A stretch of DNA of 64,000 nucleotides from Stieleria mannarensis (GTDB lineage: Bacteria > Planctomycetota > Planctomycetia > Pirellulales > Pirellulaceae): positions 36,636-100,635 of the forward strand of contig NZ_JACEHH010000033.1 in assembly GCF_014154935.1 (NCBI RefSeq), in the 5' to 3' direction. A model generated the notes under the pieces. It worked only from the letters and a program-made list of their open reading frames with translations, did not search any database and was not told the DNA's origin. Numbering within the stretch: position 1 is the stretch's first letter; the number at the start of each line of letters is the position of its first letter. The position numbers and the translations under genes were made by a program. Positions 30,370-39,395 of this stretch are shown one piece after another.

Positions 30370-31890
30370 ATGGAAAACCGTAAAAAGCTACTTACCGCAG
30401 GGTTTTTGACCCTGATCGCCGCAGGGATCGGTTTTGCGGTCCGCGCCGGATTGCTGGATATCTGGTCCAAGCAATACGGATTTACCATGACCGAACTCGG
30501 CCAGATCACTGGCGGGGGGCTGCTGGGGTTTGGTCTGGTGATTCTGTTTGCCGGTTTGCTGGTCGATTTCGTCGGCTACAAGACGTTGCTGGTCATCGCG
30601 ATGGCTTGTCACCTGATCTCGGCCATCATGCTGTTTTCTGCCACCCCGGTGTTCAACGCCGCCGGTAAGGACGCCGTGTACAACATTTTGTTCTGGTCGG
30701 CGTTTATTTTTGCGGTCGGAAATGGGATTTGCGAGGCGGTGATCAACCCGCTGACCGCGGCGATCTATCCGGAACAAAAGACCCACTACCTGAACATCCT
30801 GCACGCCGGTTGGCCCGCCGGGCTGGTGCTGGGGGGATTGATCGTCTTCCTGAAAGGCAGCGTCGGGTGGGAATTGTTGTTGGCGACATATCTGATTCCC
30901 GTCGCGATGTACGGTTTCATCTCGGTCAAAGAGGCGTTTCCGCAGACCGACGCCCAGCAGGGGACGATTTCCTATGGCGGGATGTTTGCCAACTTGATCG
31001 GCCCGTTCTTCGTGATCTTGTTGTTGGCTCACGCCTGTGTCGGCTACGTGGAATTGGGGACCGACAGCTGGATCAACAAGATCACCGGCGGCATCCTGAA
31101 CAGTGCGTTTTTGGGTACCACGTTGTTCATTTACACGTCGTTGTTGATGACGGGACTGCGGTTCTTTGCCGGCCCTATCGTCCACAAAATCTCGTCGTTG
31201 GGGCTGTTGCTGATCAGCGCCTGCATCGGTGCGTGTGGGTTGTACTTAATCAGCATCGGCGACAGCGTGCCGTTCATGTTCTTCGCCGCCACCGTGTACG
31301 CGTTGGGAAAAACGTTCTTGTGGCCGACCATGTTGGGTGTCGTCGGGGAGCGGTTCCCGCAGAGTGCGACCGTCGCGATGGCGTTGATGGGATTCATCGG
31401 GATGACGTCGGCCGGTTTGCTGGGCGGTCCGGGGATCGGCTACAAGCAAGATTACTTTGCCTCGCAGTACATCCAGGAGAACGCCCCGGAGACGTTCGAG
31501 CGGGTCAAGGCACCCAATGAAAACAAGTTCCTGGTATTTCCCGCGATCACCGGGATCGACGGTGCCAAGGCCGGGATGTTGGCGGACAACGGCGAATCGA
31601 TCACGTCGGACGTGGAAATCGCCGGCGATCGCATCGGCGAAGAGGAGTTCGCGGGATTGCGTGCCCAAATGGAATGGTGGCAGGCGAACAAGGAGTATGC
31701 ATCGGTCGATGCCGAGCCGGTCGCCGAGGCGACGCTGCACGGCAGCCGGATGGCAATCCGCGTGACGGCCCTGGTTCCGGCGACGATGGCGGTGCTGTAT
31801 CTGATTCTGCTATTCGGTTTCAAGGCTCCCAAGCAAGTCGATACGGAGGAGGCCGAGGAGATCGCCCAGACAGGGCCCGCGGAATATTGA
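30370..31890 (+). CDS. MFS transporter with C-terminal extracytoplasmic insert
   Basis: A 506-residue protein with about 12 membrane helices. The ATG at 30370 is chosen because it immediately precedes the first helix (KKLLTAGFLTLIAAGIGFAV); an upstream ATG at 30295 adds 25 polar residues. The A-like motif is GLLVDFVGYKTLLV. Between the last two helices lies a soluble stretch of about 110 residues (roughly 370-465) rich in Glu and Lys. The substrate is unknown; the overall look is of the nucleoside/sugar-type MFS proteins of planctomycetes. A strong terminator follows the stop codon. Confidence 0.85.
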   Translation: MENRKKLLTAGFLTLIAAGIGFAVRAGLLDIWSKQYGFTMTELGQITGGGLLGFGLVILFAGLLVDFVGYKTLLVIAMACHLISAIMLFSATPVFNAAGKDAVYNILFWSAFIFAVGNGICEAVINPLTAAIYPEQKTHYLNILHAGWPAGLVLGGLIVFLKGSVGWELLLATYLIPVAMYGFISVKEAFPQTDAQQGTISYGGMFANLIGPFFVILLLAHACVGYVELGTDSWINKITGGILNSAFLGTTLFIYTSLLMTGLRFFAGPIVHKISSLGLLLISACIGACGLYLISIGDSVPFMFFAATVYALGKTFLWPTMLGVVGERFPQSATVAMALMGFIGMTSAGLLGGPGIGYKQDYFASQYIQENAPETFERVKAPNENKFLVFPAITGIDGAKAGMLADNGESITSDVEIAGDRIGEEEFAGLRAQMEWWQANKEYASVDAEPVAEATLHGSRMAIRVTALVPATMAVLYLILLFGFKAPKQVDTEEAEEIAQTGPAEY

Positions 31891-31922
31891 TCCGTCTCGC
31901 GGTCTGAATACCACGAATGACA

Positions 31923-31956
31923 CGCCCCGGTCGCTCTGCGATCGGGGCGTTTTTTG
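31923..31956 (+). terminator. Rho-independent terminator after the MFS gene
   Basis: A 12-bp stem (CGCCCCGGTCGC with GCGATCGGGGCG, one G-U pair) with a TCT loop is followed by TTTTTT, 33 bp after the stop. Confidence 0.93.
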
Positions 31957-32086
31957 TTGGATTTTTCGGTCCCTCGCTGTGTCCCGCCCAGGGGCCCCTA
32001 AGCAATTCGCCCGCCACCGTTTAGAATCCCGCCTTCGTGATCGACTGATATTCCCCTTTCCTCTCCCCCCCGAACTAGTAAGACCC

Positions 32087-33865
32087 GTGCTACGCACCCA
32101 CAACTGCGGAGAACTCCGCAAAGAACACGTCGGAACCGAAGTCACTCTTTGTGGGTGGGTCGAAAATAAACGCGACCACGGCGGCGCCGTGTTCATCGAC
32201 TTGCGTGACCGTTACGGATTGACTCAGGTCGTGATCGGGCCGCCCGAGGCGGATCAGGCTCAGATCGACGCGGCCGGACATGTGCCCGCCGAAAGCGTGA
32301 TTCTGGTCCGCGGCAAAGTCGCCGACCGCTTGGAAGGCAAGACCAACGACAAACTGGCGACCGGGGCGATCGAGGTCCGTTGCCCCGAATTAAAAGTGCT
32401 GAACGCCTGCCAGACGCCGCCCTTCACGCCGGGCCAGTCGGATCTGCCCGGTGAGGATCTGCGGCTGAAGTACCGGTTCCTGGACCTGCGACGCCCCGAG
32501 ATGCAGCGGGCGCTGGTGCTGCGCAGCACGATCATCAAGGAGATGCGGGACTACTTCGCCGAGCACGATTTCATCGACGTCGAGACGCCGATCCTGGGAC
32601 GCAGCACCCCCGAAGGCGCCCGCGATTATCTGGTCCCCAGCCGCGTCCATCCCGGCAATTTCTACGCGCTGCCGCAATCCCCGCAGCTGTACAAGCAGAT
32701 CTTGATGGTCGCCGGATTCGATCGCTACGTGCAAGTCGCCAAGTGTTTCCGTGATGAAGACCTGCGTGCCGATCGCCAGCCCGAATTCACCCAGTTGGAC
32801 CTGGAAATGTCCTTCGTCGACGCCGACGACATCATGGGCTTGATCGACGGGCTGGTCGCACAAACCGCCAAGAACGTGCTCGGCAAAGACGTTCAATTGC
32901 CGCTGCCGCGGATGACCTATGACGAGGCCATGCGTCGGTTCGGACACGACGCACCGGACTTGCGATTCGGCATGGAAATCGTCGACGTGACTTCGGTTGC
33001 GAAGAAGACCGAGTTCCGTGTGTTCCGGGCCACCGCCGACGCTGGCAACTTCGTCCGCGGCATCCGCGCCGAAGGGGCCGCGGAAAAGTACTCGCGCCGC
33101 CAGATCGATGAGCTGACCGAATTCGTCAAGGACTTCGGCGCCAAGGGACTCGCCTGGTTCCGCGTCGAAGAAGACGGTTCGCTGTGGAGTCCGGTGGCCA
33201 AAAACTTTGACGCCGAGCACCTGGCAGAGATCAAGAGCTTGATGGCCGGAGAACCCGGTGACTTGTTGATGTTCCTGGCCGATAGCTGGGAAGTCACCTG
33301 CAAGGGCTTGTACGCGCTGCGAAAACGGCTCGGTGCGGAACTGAAGTTGTACGATTCGGAACAGTTGCACTGCAGCTGGGTGACCGAGTTTCCAATGTTC
33401 GAGCGTGACGAGGAATCCGGTCGCTGGGTGGCGATGCACCACCCCTTCACCGCGCCGCTGGAAAGCGACCTGGACAAGCTCGATAGCGACCCGGCGGGAT
33501 GTCGCGCCCAAGCGTATGACTTGGTCATCAACGGCAGCGAAGCCGGTGGGGGGACGATCCGGATCCACGACCAGCAGACTCAATCGAAGGTGTTCGGGTT
33601 GCTGGGGATCGATGAGAAGACCGCCGAAGACCGGTTCGGGTTCCTGCTCAACGCGCTGCGGTTCGGTGCACCGCCCCACGGCGGGATCGCCTTGGGGGTC
33701 GACCGCTGGGTGATGCTGTTGGCCGGACTGGAAAACATCCGCGAAGTGATCGCGTTTCCCAAGACACAGAAAGCATCCGACCTGATGACCGAAGCCCCCG
33801 GCGCGGTCGACCAAGATCAGCTGACCGAATTGCATTTGCGTAGCCTGGCGAAGAAAGCCGAGTAG
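32087..33865 (+). CDS. aspS: Aspartyl-tRNA synthetase, bacterial type
   Basis: A 592-residue class II synthetase, the normal bacterial length. GTG at 32087 starts the conserved LRTHNCGELRKEHVG; the ATG at 31979 would add 36 unrelated residues. The OB anticodon-binding domain covers about 1-110 (VTLCGWVENKRDHGGAVFIDLRDRYG). Motif 1 follows near FIDVETPILGRSTPEGARDY, motif 2 is FRDEDLRADRQPEFTQLDLE, the GAD insert lies in the middle, and motif 3 is GIALGVDRWVMLLAG. Whether it is discriminating or also charges tRNA-Asn cannot be settled from the sequence alone. Confidence 0.97.
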   Translation: MLRTHNCGELRKEHVGTEVTLCGWVENKRDHGGAVFIDLRDRYGLTQVVIGPPEADQAQIDAAGHVPAESVILVRGKVADRLEGKTNDKLATGAIEVRCPELKVLNACQTPPFTPGQSDLPGEDLRLKYRFLDLRRPEMQRALVLRSTIIKEMRDYFAEHDFIDVETPILGRSTPEGARDYLVPSRVHPGNFYALPQSPQLYKQILMVAGFDRYVQVAKCFRDEDLRADRQPEFTQLDLEMSFVDADDIMGLIDGLVAQTAKNVLGKDVQLPLPRMTYDEAMRRFGHDAPDLRFGMEIVDVTSVAKKTEFRVFRATADAGNFVRGIRAEGAAEKYSRRQIDELTEFVKDFGAKGLAWFRVEEDGSLWSPVAKNFDAEHLAEIKSLMAGEPGDLLMFLADSWEVTCKGLYALRKRLGAELKLYDSEQLHCSWVTEFPMFERDEESGRWVAMHHPFTAPLESDLDKLDSDPAGCRAQAYDLVINGSEAGGGTIRIHDQQTQSKVFGLLGIDEKTAEDRFGFLLNALRFGAPPHGGIALGVDRWVMLLAGLENIREVIAFPKTQKASDLMTEAPGAVDQDQLTELHLRSLAKKAE

Positions 33866-33894
33866 AATTGAGTCAGCAACAAGCTGAGATATTG

Positions 33895-33918
33895 CGGGAT
33901 AGGCTTCTAGCCTGTCGA
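33895..33918. repeat. GGGATAGGCTTC-AGCCTGTCG unit
   Basis: A single copy of the 23-bp unit also found three times at 21525-21652. It abuts the next hairpin element. Confidence 0.85.
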
Positions 33919-33930
33919 TGCGTTCGGATT

Positions 33931-34006
33931 GTCGCCGTGTTCTCCGAACGCGGCGCGTGGGAAAAAGCAAAGCTTTGACCCGCGCCGTCCTCAGAGAGGA
34001 TGGCGA
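33931..34006. repeat. GTCGCCGTG...GGCGAC hairpin element, copy 1
   Basis: A 76-bp element starting GTCGCCGTGTTCTCCGAACG and ending GATGGCGAC, with an internal AAGCAAAGCTTT palindrome. Two other copies lie at 37309-37384 and 56654-56730. Confidence 0.88.
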
Positions 34007-34101
34007 CTGCTGAGCCCACTGAAAAACCAAGCCACGCTAGACCACGAAAAGCCCATCCCACCGCCCCCACCTGCCTCCACCCCACCACAAGGACAATCGA
34101 G

Positions 34102-35013
34102 ATGCGACGACGAACTGCACTTCAAGCCATGGGCGCACTCGGTGCGGTCGGGCTTTCCGCGACAAACCCATGGACTTCCCTGCGTGCCGAATCCGGCGAC
34201 GGGCACGATTGGATCCGCAAGACGCTGAAGATCGGCATGATCGGCGTCAAGGGTTCGCTTGAGGAGAAGTTTAAAGCGGCCAAGGAGGCCGGGTTTGAAG
34301 GCGTGGAGGTCAACGTTCCGGGGATCGATGTCGATGAGATCAACAAGGCGTCCGAAGCAGCCGGGCTGATCGTCGACGGCAGCGTGGGCGGCACGCACTG
34401 GAACATTCGCCACAGCGATCCGGACCCGGAGGTTCGCGCCCAAGCCCTGGAGAAACTGAAACGCGGAATCGAAGAGACCGCTGCGGTCGGCGGCGATTCC
34501 TGCTTGTTGGTCGTCGGGCACGGCAAAGACGGCACGCACGAAGAGGTCTACCAACGCTCCAGCGACAACATTCGTGCCGCCCTGCCGACCGCCGAAAAAC
34601 ACAACGTCGCGATCTTGGTCGAAAACGTCTGGAATCATTTTCTGTACGACCACGCCGGCGGCAGCGATCAATCGGTCGAGCCACTGGCAAAGTACATCGA
34701 TCAGTTCGATTCGCCTTTGGTCGGGTTGCAATTCGACCTGGGCAACCACTGGAAATACGGCGACATTGCCCAGTGGGTGCGCGACCTGGGGCCGCGGATC
34801 AAGAAGCTGGACATCAAAGGCTTCTCGCGCGCGGAGAACAAGTTCACCAAGATCACCGAGGGCGACGTTGATTGGCCGGGAATCGAAGCGGCGCTGCGAG
34901 AGATCGGTTTCAAGGGCTGGTGCGCCGCGGAAGTCGGCGGCGGCGACTTGGCACGATTGAAGGAAGTCGCCGCGAACATGGAAGCCGCCCTGCACTGCTC
35001 GGTCAACGCGTAG
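34102..35013 (+). CDS. Exported sugar phosphate isomerase/epimerase-like TIM barrel
   Basis: A 303-residue protein. AAGGA (about 34089-34093) precedes the ATG at 34102 at good spacing. The N-terminus MRRRTALQAMGALGAVGLSA resembles a Tat signal, although the twin-Arg motif is not fully canonical. The body is an AP-endonuclease-2-like TIM barrel: LKIGMIGVKGSLEEKFKAAK, GFEGVEVNVPGID, VAILVENVWNHFL, VGLQFDLGNHWKYGD and WCAAEVGGGD. Metal-binding Glu, Asp, His and Glu residues at the usual strand ends are present. The substrate is unknown. This family is strongly expanded in planctomycetes, often exported for carbohydrate breakdown. Confidence 0.85.
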   Translation: MRRRTALQAMGALGAVGLSATNPWTSLRAESGDGHDWIRKTLKIGMIGVKGSLEEKFKAAKEAGFEGVEVNVPGIDVDEINKASEAAGLIVDGSVGGTHWNIRHSDPDPEVRAQALEKLKRGIEETAAVGGDSCLLVVGHGKDGTHEEVYQRSSDNIRAALPTAEKHNVAILVENVWNHFLYDHAGGSDQSVEPLAKYIDQFDSPLVGLQFDLGNHWKYGDIAQWVRDLGPRIKKLDIKGFSRAENKFTKITEGDVDWPGIEAALREIGFKGWCAAEVGGGDLARLKEVAANMEAALHCSVNA

Positions 35014-35032
35014 GTCGGATAGCGCCCGATTG

Positions 35033-35096
35033 ACGTAGCTACGCTCGCCAGAGCGTGGAAAGCATTGGACGTCCACCTTCTGGCGAAGGTAGCTAC
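35033..35096. repeat. GTAGCTAC-bounded hairpin
   Basis: The segments GTAGCTACGCTCGCCAGAG and CTTCTGGCGAAGGTAGCTAC form an imperfect inverted repeat between the isomerase-like gene and rsmH. Confidence 0.65.
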
Positions 35097-35135
35097 GATT
35101 GCACTTATCAGACTTCCCCTAGCCGCCGGACCGAC

Positions 35136-36029
35136 GTGACTGAGCCAAGCGACAACCGTCCCTGTCATGTTTCGGTGATGCCCGCGGAGATCGTTCAGTG
35201 GGTCCGCGAGTGTTCGCCGAACGTGGTGGTCGATGGGACCTACGGGGCCGGTGGTCATTCGCGTCTGTTGTTGGATGTGGTCGGCGAGGGTGGCTTGGTG
35301 ATCGGGCTTGATCGCGATCCGGCGGTGCTCGCCCGCGTCGAATCCGAACCCGCGGTGGATCGGTTGTCGGTGTTCTTGGGCAGCTATGAAAAGACCGCCG
35401 CGGCGCTCCAGGCCAGCGGGCTGGAGCATGCCGATGCGATGGTCTTGGACCTCGGTCTGTCGAGTGACCAGTTGGCCGATCGCGATCGCGGATTCAGTTT
35501 CCAGCACGACGGTCCGCTCGATTTGCGGTTCGATCCGGAGAACGGCGTCCCGGCCAGTGAGTGGCTGGCCAGGAACAACGAAAAAGCGATCGCCGATGCG
35601 ATCTATCAGTTCGGTGAAGAGCGATTCAGTCGACGGATCGCTAGGGAGATCGTCGCTCGGGCGAAGCGTCGCGAGCCGGTGCGGACGGTTGCCGAACTGG
35701 TCGAGATCTGTCGCCGCTGTGTCCCGCGTGGCAAGCACCACGACATTCATCCCGCGACGCGGACGTTCCAGGCGTTGCGGATCGCCGTCAATGAGGAGTT
35801 GGACATCCTGTCACGCACCCTGCAGCAAGCGCCGCAGTGGTTGTCACCGGGCGGACGGCTTGCCGTGATCAGTTTTCATTCGCTGGAGGATCGGATCGTC
35901 AAGAACGCGTTTCGCGACGACGATCGCTGGCGTGTGTTGACCAAAAAACCGTTGCGGCCCAGTGAGGAAGAGGTCGCGGAGAACGCGCGGTCCCGGAGCG
36001 CGAAACTGCGTGTGGCCGAGCGGGTGTAG
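35136..36029 (+). CDS. rsmH: 16S rRNA (cytosine1402-N4)-methyltransferase RsmH
   Basis: A 297-residue SAM methyltransferase. GTG at 35136 keeps the N-terminal CHVSVMPAEIVQWV segment; an ATG at 35055 lies inside an intergenic repeat. Motifs: VVVDGTYGAGGHSRLLL (SAM binding), GLDRDP, ADAMVLDLGLSSDQLAD, RGFSFQHDGPLDLRFD, and LSPGGRLAVISFHSLEDRIVKNAFR. It methylates C1402 in the 30S decoding centre. In most bacteria rsmH heads the dcw cell-division cluster; here no mraZ, ftsL, ftsI or mur gene is adjacent, in keeping with the disrupted dcw cluster of planctomycetes. Confidence 0.96.
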   Translation: MTEPSDNRPCHVSVMPAEIVQWVRECSPNVVVDGTYGAGGHSRLLLDVVGEGGLVIGLDRDPAVLARVESEPAVDRLSVFLGSYEKTAAALQASGLEHADAMVLDLGLSSDQLADRDRGFSFQHDGPLDLRFDPENGVPASEWLARNNEKAIADAIYQFGEERFSRRIAREIVARAKRREPVRTVAELVEICRRCVPRGKHHDIHPATRTFQALRIAVNEELDILSRTLQQAPQWLSPGGRLAVISFHSLEDRIVKNAFRDDDRWRVLTKKPLRPSEEEVAENARSRSAKLRVAERV

Positions 36030-36509
36030 CAGGTCTACCTTCGCGAGCGTTCGCGACCGGGCACGTCGTGTACCCGGTCCGTGAGGTTTTCGGAGATGAC
36101 ATTGCGGAGGACTCCGTGCCATCAACGATCGTCAGCCCGTGGCCGCAAGCTGACCGCGTGAACCCCACGCGAGGCGAACTCGCGGAAGATAGGGAGATCG
36201 AAACGACGGCGCGGTGCCGGAGCGGTTTACCAGGGCCTCCTTTTCCGCAAACCAAAAGATAGCAATGGTTTACGTTCCGGGGGCGGTTACCCCGCGGCCA
36301 CCTGTTTCGCGTCGATTCGACTCGATCGGTAGCCTTAGAGTACGCCTCTGGCCGGTGCGGTCAACCGCAGATTTTGCAGTTTTGGGACCGCCAATGCGGA
36401 CCTGCAGCGGTAACTCGTTGAGCGATGACGAGTTAAGTCTCAAGCGCGGCGCGCCGACTTTTTTCCGCTCTCTGGATCGGCGGAAAGCTGTCGTTAATCG
36501 GGGCGGGGA
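36030..36509. other. Structured non-coding region, possible ncRNA
   Basis: No plausible gene in 480 bp. It contains many local hairpins: ACCGGG-CCCGGT (about 36057-36079), GTCAGC-GCTGAC (about 36131-36155), GCGAG-CTCGC (about 36170-36186), GTTTACC and related GGTTTAC (36226-36272), and TAACTCGT-ACGAGTTA (36411-36435). I tested by eye for RNase P, tmRNA, SRP and 6S landmarks and found none. It is therefore an unassigned structured region; orientation is unknown. Confidence 0.4.
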
Positions 36510-37163
36510 TCAACCCCTCCTGGCGCGTGTTTTCAGGACGGCGTATTCGGCGACCGAATCGGCCTTGAGCTTTCGCAGGGCTGAGTGGCGGCGGCGGTCG
36601 ACCGTCCGTGGGCTGATTTCCAGCTGCTGGGCGATTTCGCGGTTGGGGCGGCCTTCGATGGCCAGGTCGAGGACGGCTTTCTCCTCGTCGGTGAGATGAT
36701 CCAGGAGTTGCCGGGCCGAGCGAAGTTCCCGTCGATCTGTGTACGCCTGTTCACTCGATCGCATGGCGGCGTGGATTTCGTCCGCCAGCGCCTGCAGTTC
36801 GAAGGGTTTTTCGACGACGCTGACGGCTCCGAGTTTCATCGCATCGACGGCGGTCGGCACGTCGGCAAAGGCCGTCAGTAGGATGACGGACAGACAGGTG
36901 CCGCGCTGGTTGAGCCGTTTGAGCAGTTCTACGCCGCCGATTCCGGGCATGCGAAGGTCGGTGATCACGCAGCCGACTTCGTTTTCCGAAGTGGCCTGCA
37001 GCAGATCCTCGGGGCGGTCGAAGGTTTGGGGCGAAAACCCCAGGGCCCGCAAAGATTCGGCCAGGGTCGCGAGCAGTTCGGTTTCGTCATCGACGATGTA
37101 CAGTCGACTCGCTTGATCGGGTGCGCCGAGTTCTTTCACCGGATTCGTACTGGTCAGCGACAT
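36510..37163 (-). CDS. FixJ/NarL-type response regulator
   Basis: A 217-residue two-domain regulator. The receiver domain has acidic residues Asp25 and Asp26 in LYIVDDETELL, phospho-acceptor Asp69 in CVITDLRMPGIGG, and a conserved Lys in VVEKPFEL. The LuxR-type helix-turn-helix follows (LTDEEKAVLDLAIEGRPNREIAQQLEISPRTVDRRR, split by a short linker). Its sequence is closest in style to FixJ. No full histidine kinase is adjacent, but a small protein with a dimerisation-helix look lies immediately upstream on the same strand. The cognate kinase is not in this window. Confidence 0.93.
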   Translation of the reverse strand: MSLTSTNPVKELGAPDQASRLYIVDDETELLATLAESLRALGFSPQTFDRPEDLLQATSENEVGCVITDLRMPGIGGVELLKRLNQRGTCLSVILLTAFADVPTAVDAMKLGAVSVVEKPFELQALADEIHAAMRSSEQAYTDRRELRSARQLLDHLTDEEKAVLDLAIEGRPNREIAQQLEISPRTVDRRRHSALRKLKADSVAEYAVLKTRARRG

Positions 37164-37411
37164 GTTGGTCGTTCAATGGGTTGGAGTGATGAACAACATT
37201 GGCTCACATCATAGTCTATCAAAAACGAGTTGGCTTCGGAGTCTTGGGCGTTGTGAAGGGGGAATTTAGCGCCGGCTAATTCGGTCCGGCGTCGAGATCG
37301 GTTAGACCGTCGCCGTGTTCTCCGAACTCGGCGCCTTCGAGAAAGCGGAGCTTTCCCCGCGCCGAGTTCGGCGAACACGGCGACACTGCGACTGCATCGT
37401 CAACGCGACCA
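37164..37411. other. Gap between response regulator and upstream small gene
   Basis: About 250 bp that includes the hairpin repeat 37309-37384. Transcription of the response regulator may start in 37164-37300, since the repeat separates it from the operon above. Confidence 0.5.
37309..37384. repeat. GTCGCCGTG...CACGGCGAC hairpin element, copy 2
   Basis: A nearly symmetrical 76-bp hairpin: GTCGCCGTGTTCTCCGAACT at one end and its complement (AGTTCGGCGAACACGGCGAC) at the other, with AAAGCGGAGCTTT in the centre. Confidence 0.92.
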
Positions 37412-37630
37412 CTAGCGGAGATCGTGGAGCGTCTGGTTGGCGGTTTTGCCGGCTCGTTTGACCGCATCCAGGGCGGTGCCGCAGGATTGTAGCAGGTCGT
37501 CCTGGAGCGGATGGTCGCCGCCGCGTTGCAGCTTGATCGAGATCAGTTCCAGGGTCATCGAAGCGATCGAGAGATCGTTGTTGATTTGGTGCAGCGACTC
37601 TCGGGTCCGTGTCCGGGCTTCGGAATCCAT
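37412..37630 (-). CDS. Small protein resembling an isolated histidine-kinase dimerisation (DHp) domain
   Basis: A 72-residue, wholly helical protein. The N-terminal part ESLHQINNDLSIASMTLELI has an H-x-x-N-N-x-L pattern around His14 like that of kinase phospho-acceptor helices. A second helix (DDLLQSCGTALDAVKRAGKT) completes an antiparallel pair. No ATPase domain follows. The ATG at 37630 lies one base after the TGA of the upstream TIGR03545 gene (TGAGATG), implying translational coupling; another ATG at 37660 would overlap that gene. It may be a phosphotransfer or decoy protein for the FixJ-like regulator below. This functional idea is inference. Confidence 0.65.
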   Translation of the reverse strand: MDSEARTRTRESLHQINNDLSIASMTLELISIKLQRGGDHPLQDDLLQSCGTALDAVKRAGKTANQTLHDLR

Positions 37631-37631
37631 C

Positions 37632-39395
37632 TCAACGGAACCGGCCGTTGAGGAAGTCATTCATGCGTCCGATCGTGACTTCGGAGGAGTCGACGCCGTC
37701 GAGCAGTTGTTTGCCCAGGTCCTCCAGCAGTCCATCGGCCTTGGCGGTCAACGACTGTGCCGCGACCTGTTGTTGATTGAACCAGCCGACCAGTTTGGCT
37801 TGTTCTTGATCGAACGTCTGCTGCAGTTTTTGTTTCATCTGTTGTTTCGACGCGGCGAGTTGTTGCTTGATGGCGGTATCGGCGGCGTCGCGGAGGATGT
37901 CACCCAGGTTGGTGTCCATGTTCATGGTCAAGCGTTCCCATCGGCCTTCGAATCCGGCGTCGATGGTGACGGTGTCGACGGCGGCCAGGCTTTCACGCAA
38001 GGCTTGGGTGGCCGAGAGTGTTTCGTATTTTGAATCGACATCCAGATCCAATCGGACGCCGGTTTGTTTGCTGACCAAGCGGCCTTGGACCTGGTCGCCT
38101 TCGCTGCGCATTTGAACCCAGATTTCGCGTCGGCCTCCGCTGAGCGTCACCATCGCGCGGCCGTCGTCGCCCAGGCGGACATCCGGTGCGTCGGATTGTG
38201 GCCAGTGCAACGTCAACCGATCGATGTCCGACCGGTTGCGTCGGTCGCGGATGTAGTCGACGTTGACGACTTGGGGGCCGTCGAGTTGCAATTGTGCCCG
38301 CAGCGGTTCGGCCAGCAACTGTGGATCCGGCGTCAGGTTTTCGACGGTCCCGGTCAGTGAGTAGGCATTGCCATCGGCCCGCATCAGCCCTTGGACTTTG
38401 CAGCGGCGAACCAGGACGCTCGGTTGTCGCGTGCTGCCGAGCAAGTCGATGTCGATCCCTCGGCCGCGTTCGGTTTCCGGCGCGACGATCGTGTAGTTGG
38501 CCAACGTTCGTCCGCCTTCCCAGTAGTCACGGATGGTGGCGATCTGGTTTTGCACCGCTTCACTAATCAGGTCGATGCCGAAGTTTTCCGATTCGTTGAG
38601 ATCGCCGGGGATGTATTGATCGATGCGGTCCAGGTCGATCTGTTTGGCTTGTTGCAACGAGGCGACGTCGGCTCGGAATTGATCCGGGACGGCGTCGAGT
38701 GCGGCGAGGATGGACTTCAGTTCGGCGCGTGTTTCATCGGCCAAAGAGACGGTCTTGCCGATCTTGTCCCAATCGCGAAGTGGGTTTTCGATGTCTCGTG
38801 CGTTGGATTTGAAATCGCGGACCTTTTGTTCCAGTGCGGCGGCACGCTTTGCCAGCGAGTCGTATTCACGTTCCCATCGGGCTTTGATCGCTTCGCTGCG
38901 GCGCACCGTTTCTAGATCTTTGGCCGCCTGTTCGGCCTGGTCGCCTAGTTGATCGGTGATGCCGCCGAGTAGACCGGCCAGCACACCCGGTTTGTCGGAC
39001 ATGCTCGGCGAGGTTTCTTCTTCGAAAGGCCGATCCAGGTGTCCGCTGGTGTCTCGTTTGGCACCGATTTGCAACCCCGTGATGCTGCCCTCGCGGGCGA
39101 CCCAGCGGCGGTGCAGGATCGCATCGCCGTCGATCGCCAATTCGATCGTGTCGGCGCGAAAAGCATCGCGCATCTGTTTGTCATCACGTGGATCGGCGAT
39201 GCGAAAGTCTTCGTACCGAATCGTCGGTGGGAACAGTTTGACGTGCGCCGCCGCGATCTCCACCTTCGCACCCGTCGCGGCCTGCAAGCCTTGGACGGTC
39301 ACGTATTTGGCGACCGGGCCCATGCCGACGCCGAACAGCACCAGCACAGCCGCAACGATCAACAGTCTTGTTACTACAAATCGCCAGCGAATCAT
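37632..39395 (-). CDS. TIGR03545-family membrane-anchored protein (AsmA-like)
   Basis: A 587-residue protein with an N-terminal membrane helix (FVVTRLLIVAAVLVLFGVGM) and a long extracytoplasmic part. Landmarks are VQGLQAATGAKVEIAAAHVK, YEDFRIADPRDDKQMRDAF, a coiled coil (about 150-200), and the ASKQQMKQKLQQTFDQEQAK helix near the C-terminus. I recognise the TIGR03545 family, normally encoded next to TIGR03546, as here. The start of this gene overlaps the upstream stop codon (ATGA). The AsmA-like beginning suggests an envelope-lipid or envelope-assembly function, but the family has no established role. Confidence 0.88.
   Translation of the reverse strand: MIRWRFVVTRLLIVAAVLVLFGVGMGPVAKYVTVQGLQAATGAKVEIAAAHVKLFPPTIRYEDFRIADPRDDKQMRDAFRADTIELAIDGDAILHRRWVAREGSITGLQIGAKRDTSGHLDRPFEEETSPSMSDKPGVLAGLLGGITDQLGDQAEQAAKDLETVRRSEAIKARWEREYDSLAKRAAALEQKVRDFKSNARDIENPLRDWDKIGKTVSLADETRAELKSILAALDAVPDQFRADVASLQQAKQIDLDRIDQYIPGDLNESENFGIDLISEAVQNQIATIRDYWEGGRTLANYTIVAPETERGRGIDIDLLGSTRQPSVLVRRCKVQGLMRADGNAYSLTGTVENLTPDPQLLAEPLRAQLQLDGPQVVNVDYIRDRRNRSDIDRLTLHWPQSDAPDVRLGDDGRAMVTLSGGRREIWVQMRSEGDQVQGRLVSKQTGVRLDLDVDSKYETLSATQALRESLAAVDTVTIDAGFEGRWERLTMNMDTNLGDILRDAADTAIKQQLAASKQQMKQKLQQTFDQEQAKLVGWFNQQQVAAQSLTAKADGLLEDLGKQLLDGVDSSEVTIGRMNDFLNGRFR

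Noticed and set aside
36030..36509. RNase P RNA, tmRNA or SRP RNA in this gap
   Set aside because: GTTTACCAGG and GAACCCCACG-like strings resemble pieces of those RNAs, but the obligate landmarks (GAGGAAAGTCC, ACAGAA, SRP GGAAG-AGCAG loop, a tag frame ending in Ala-Ala) are missing.
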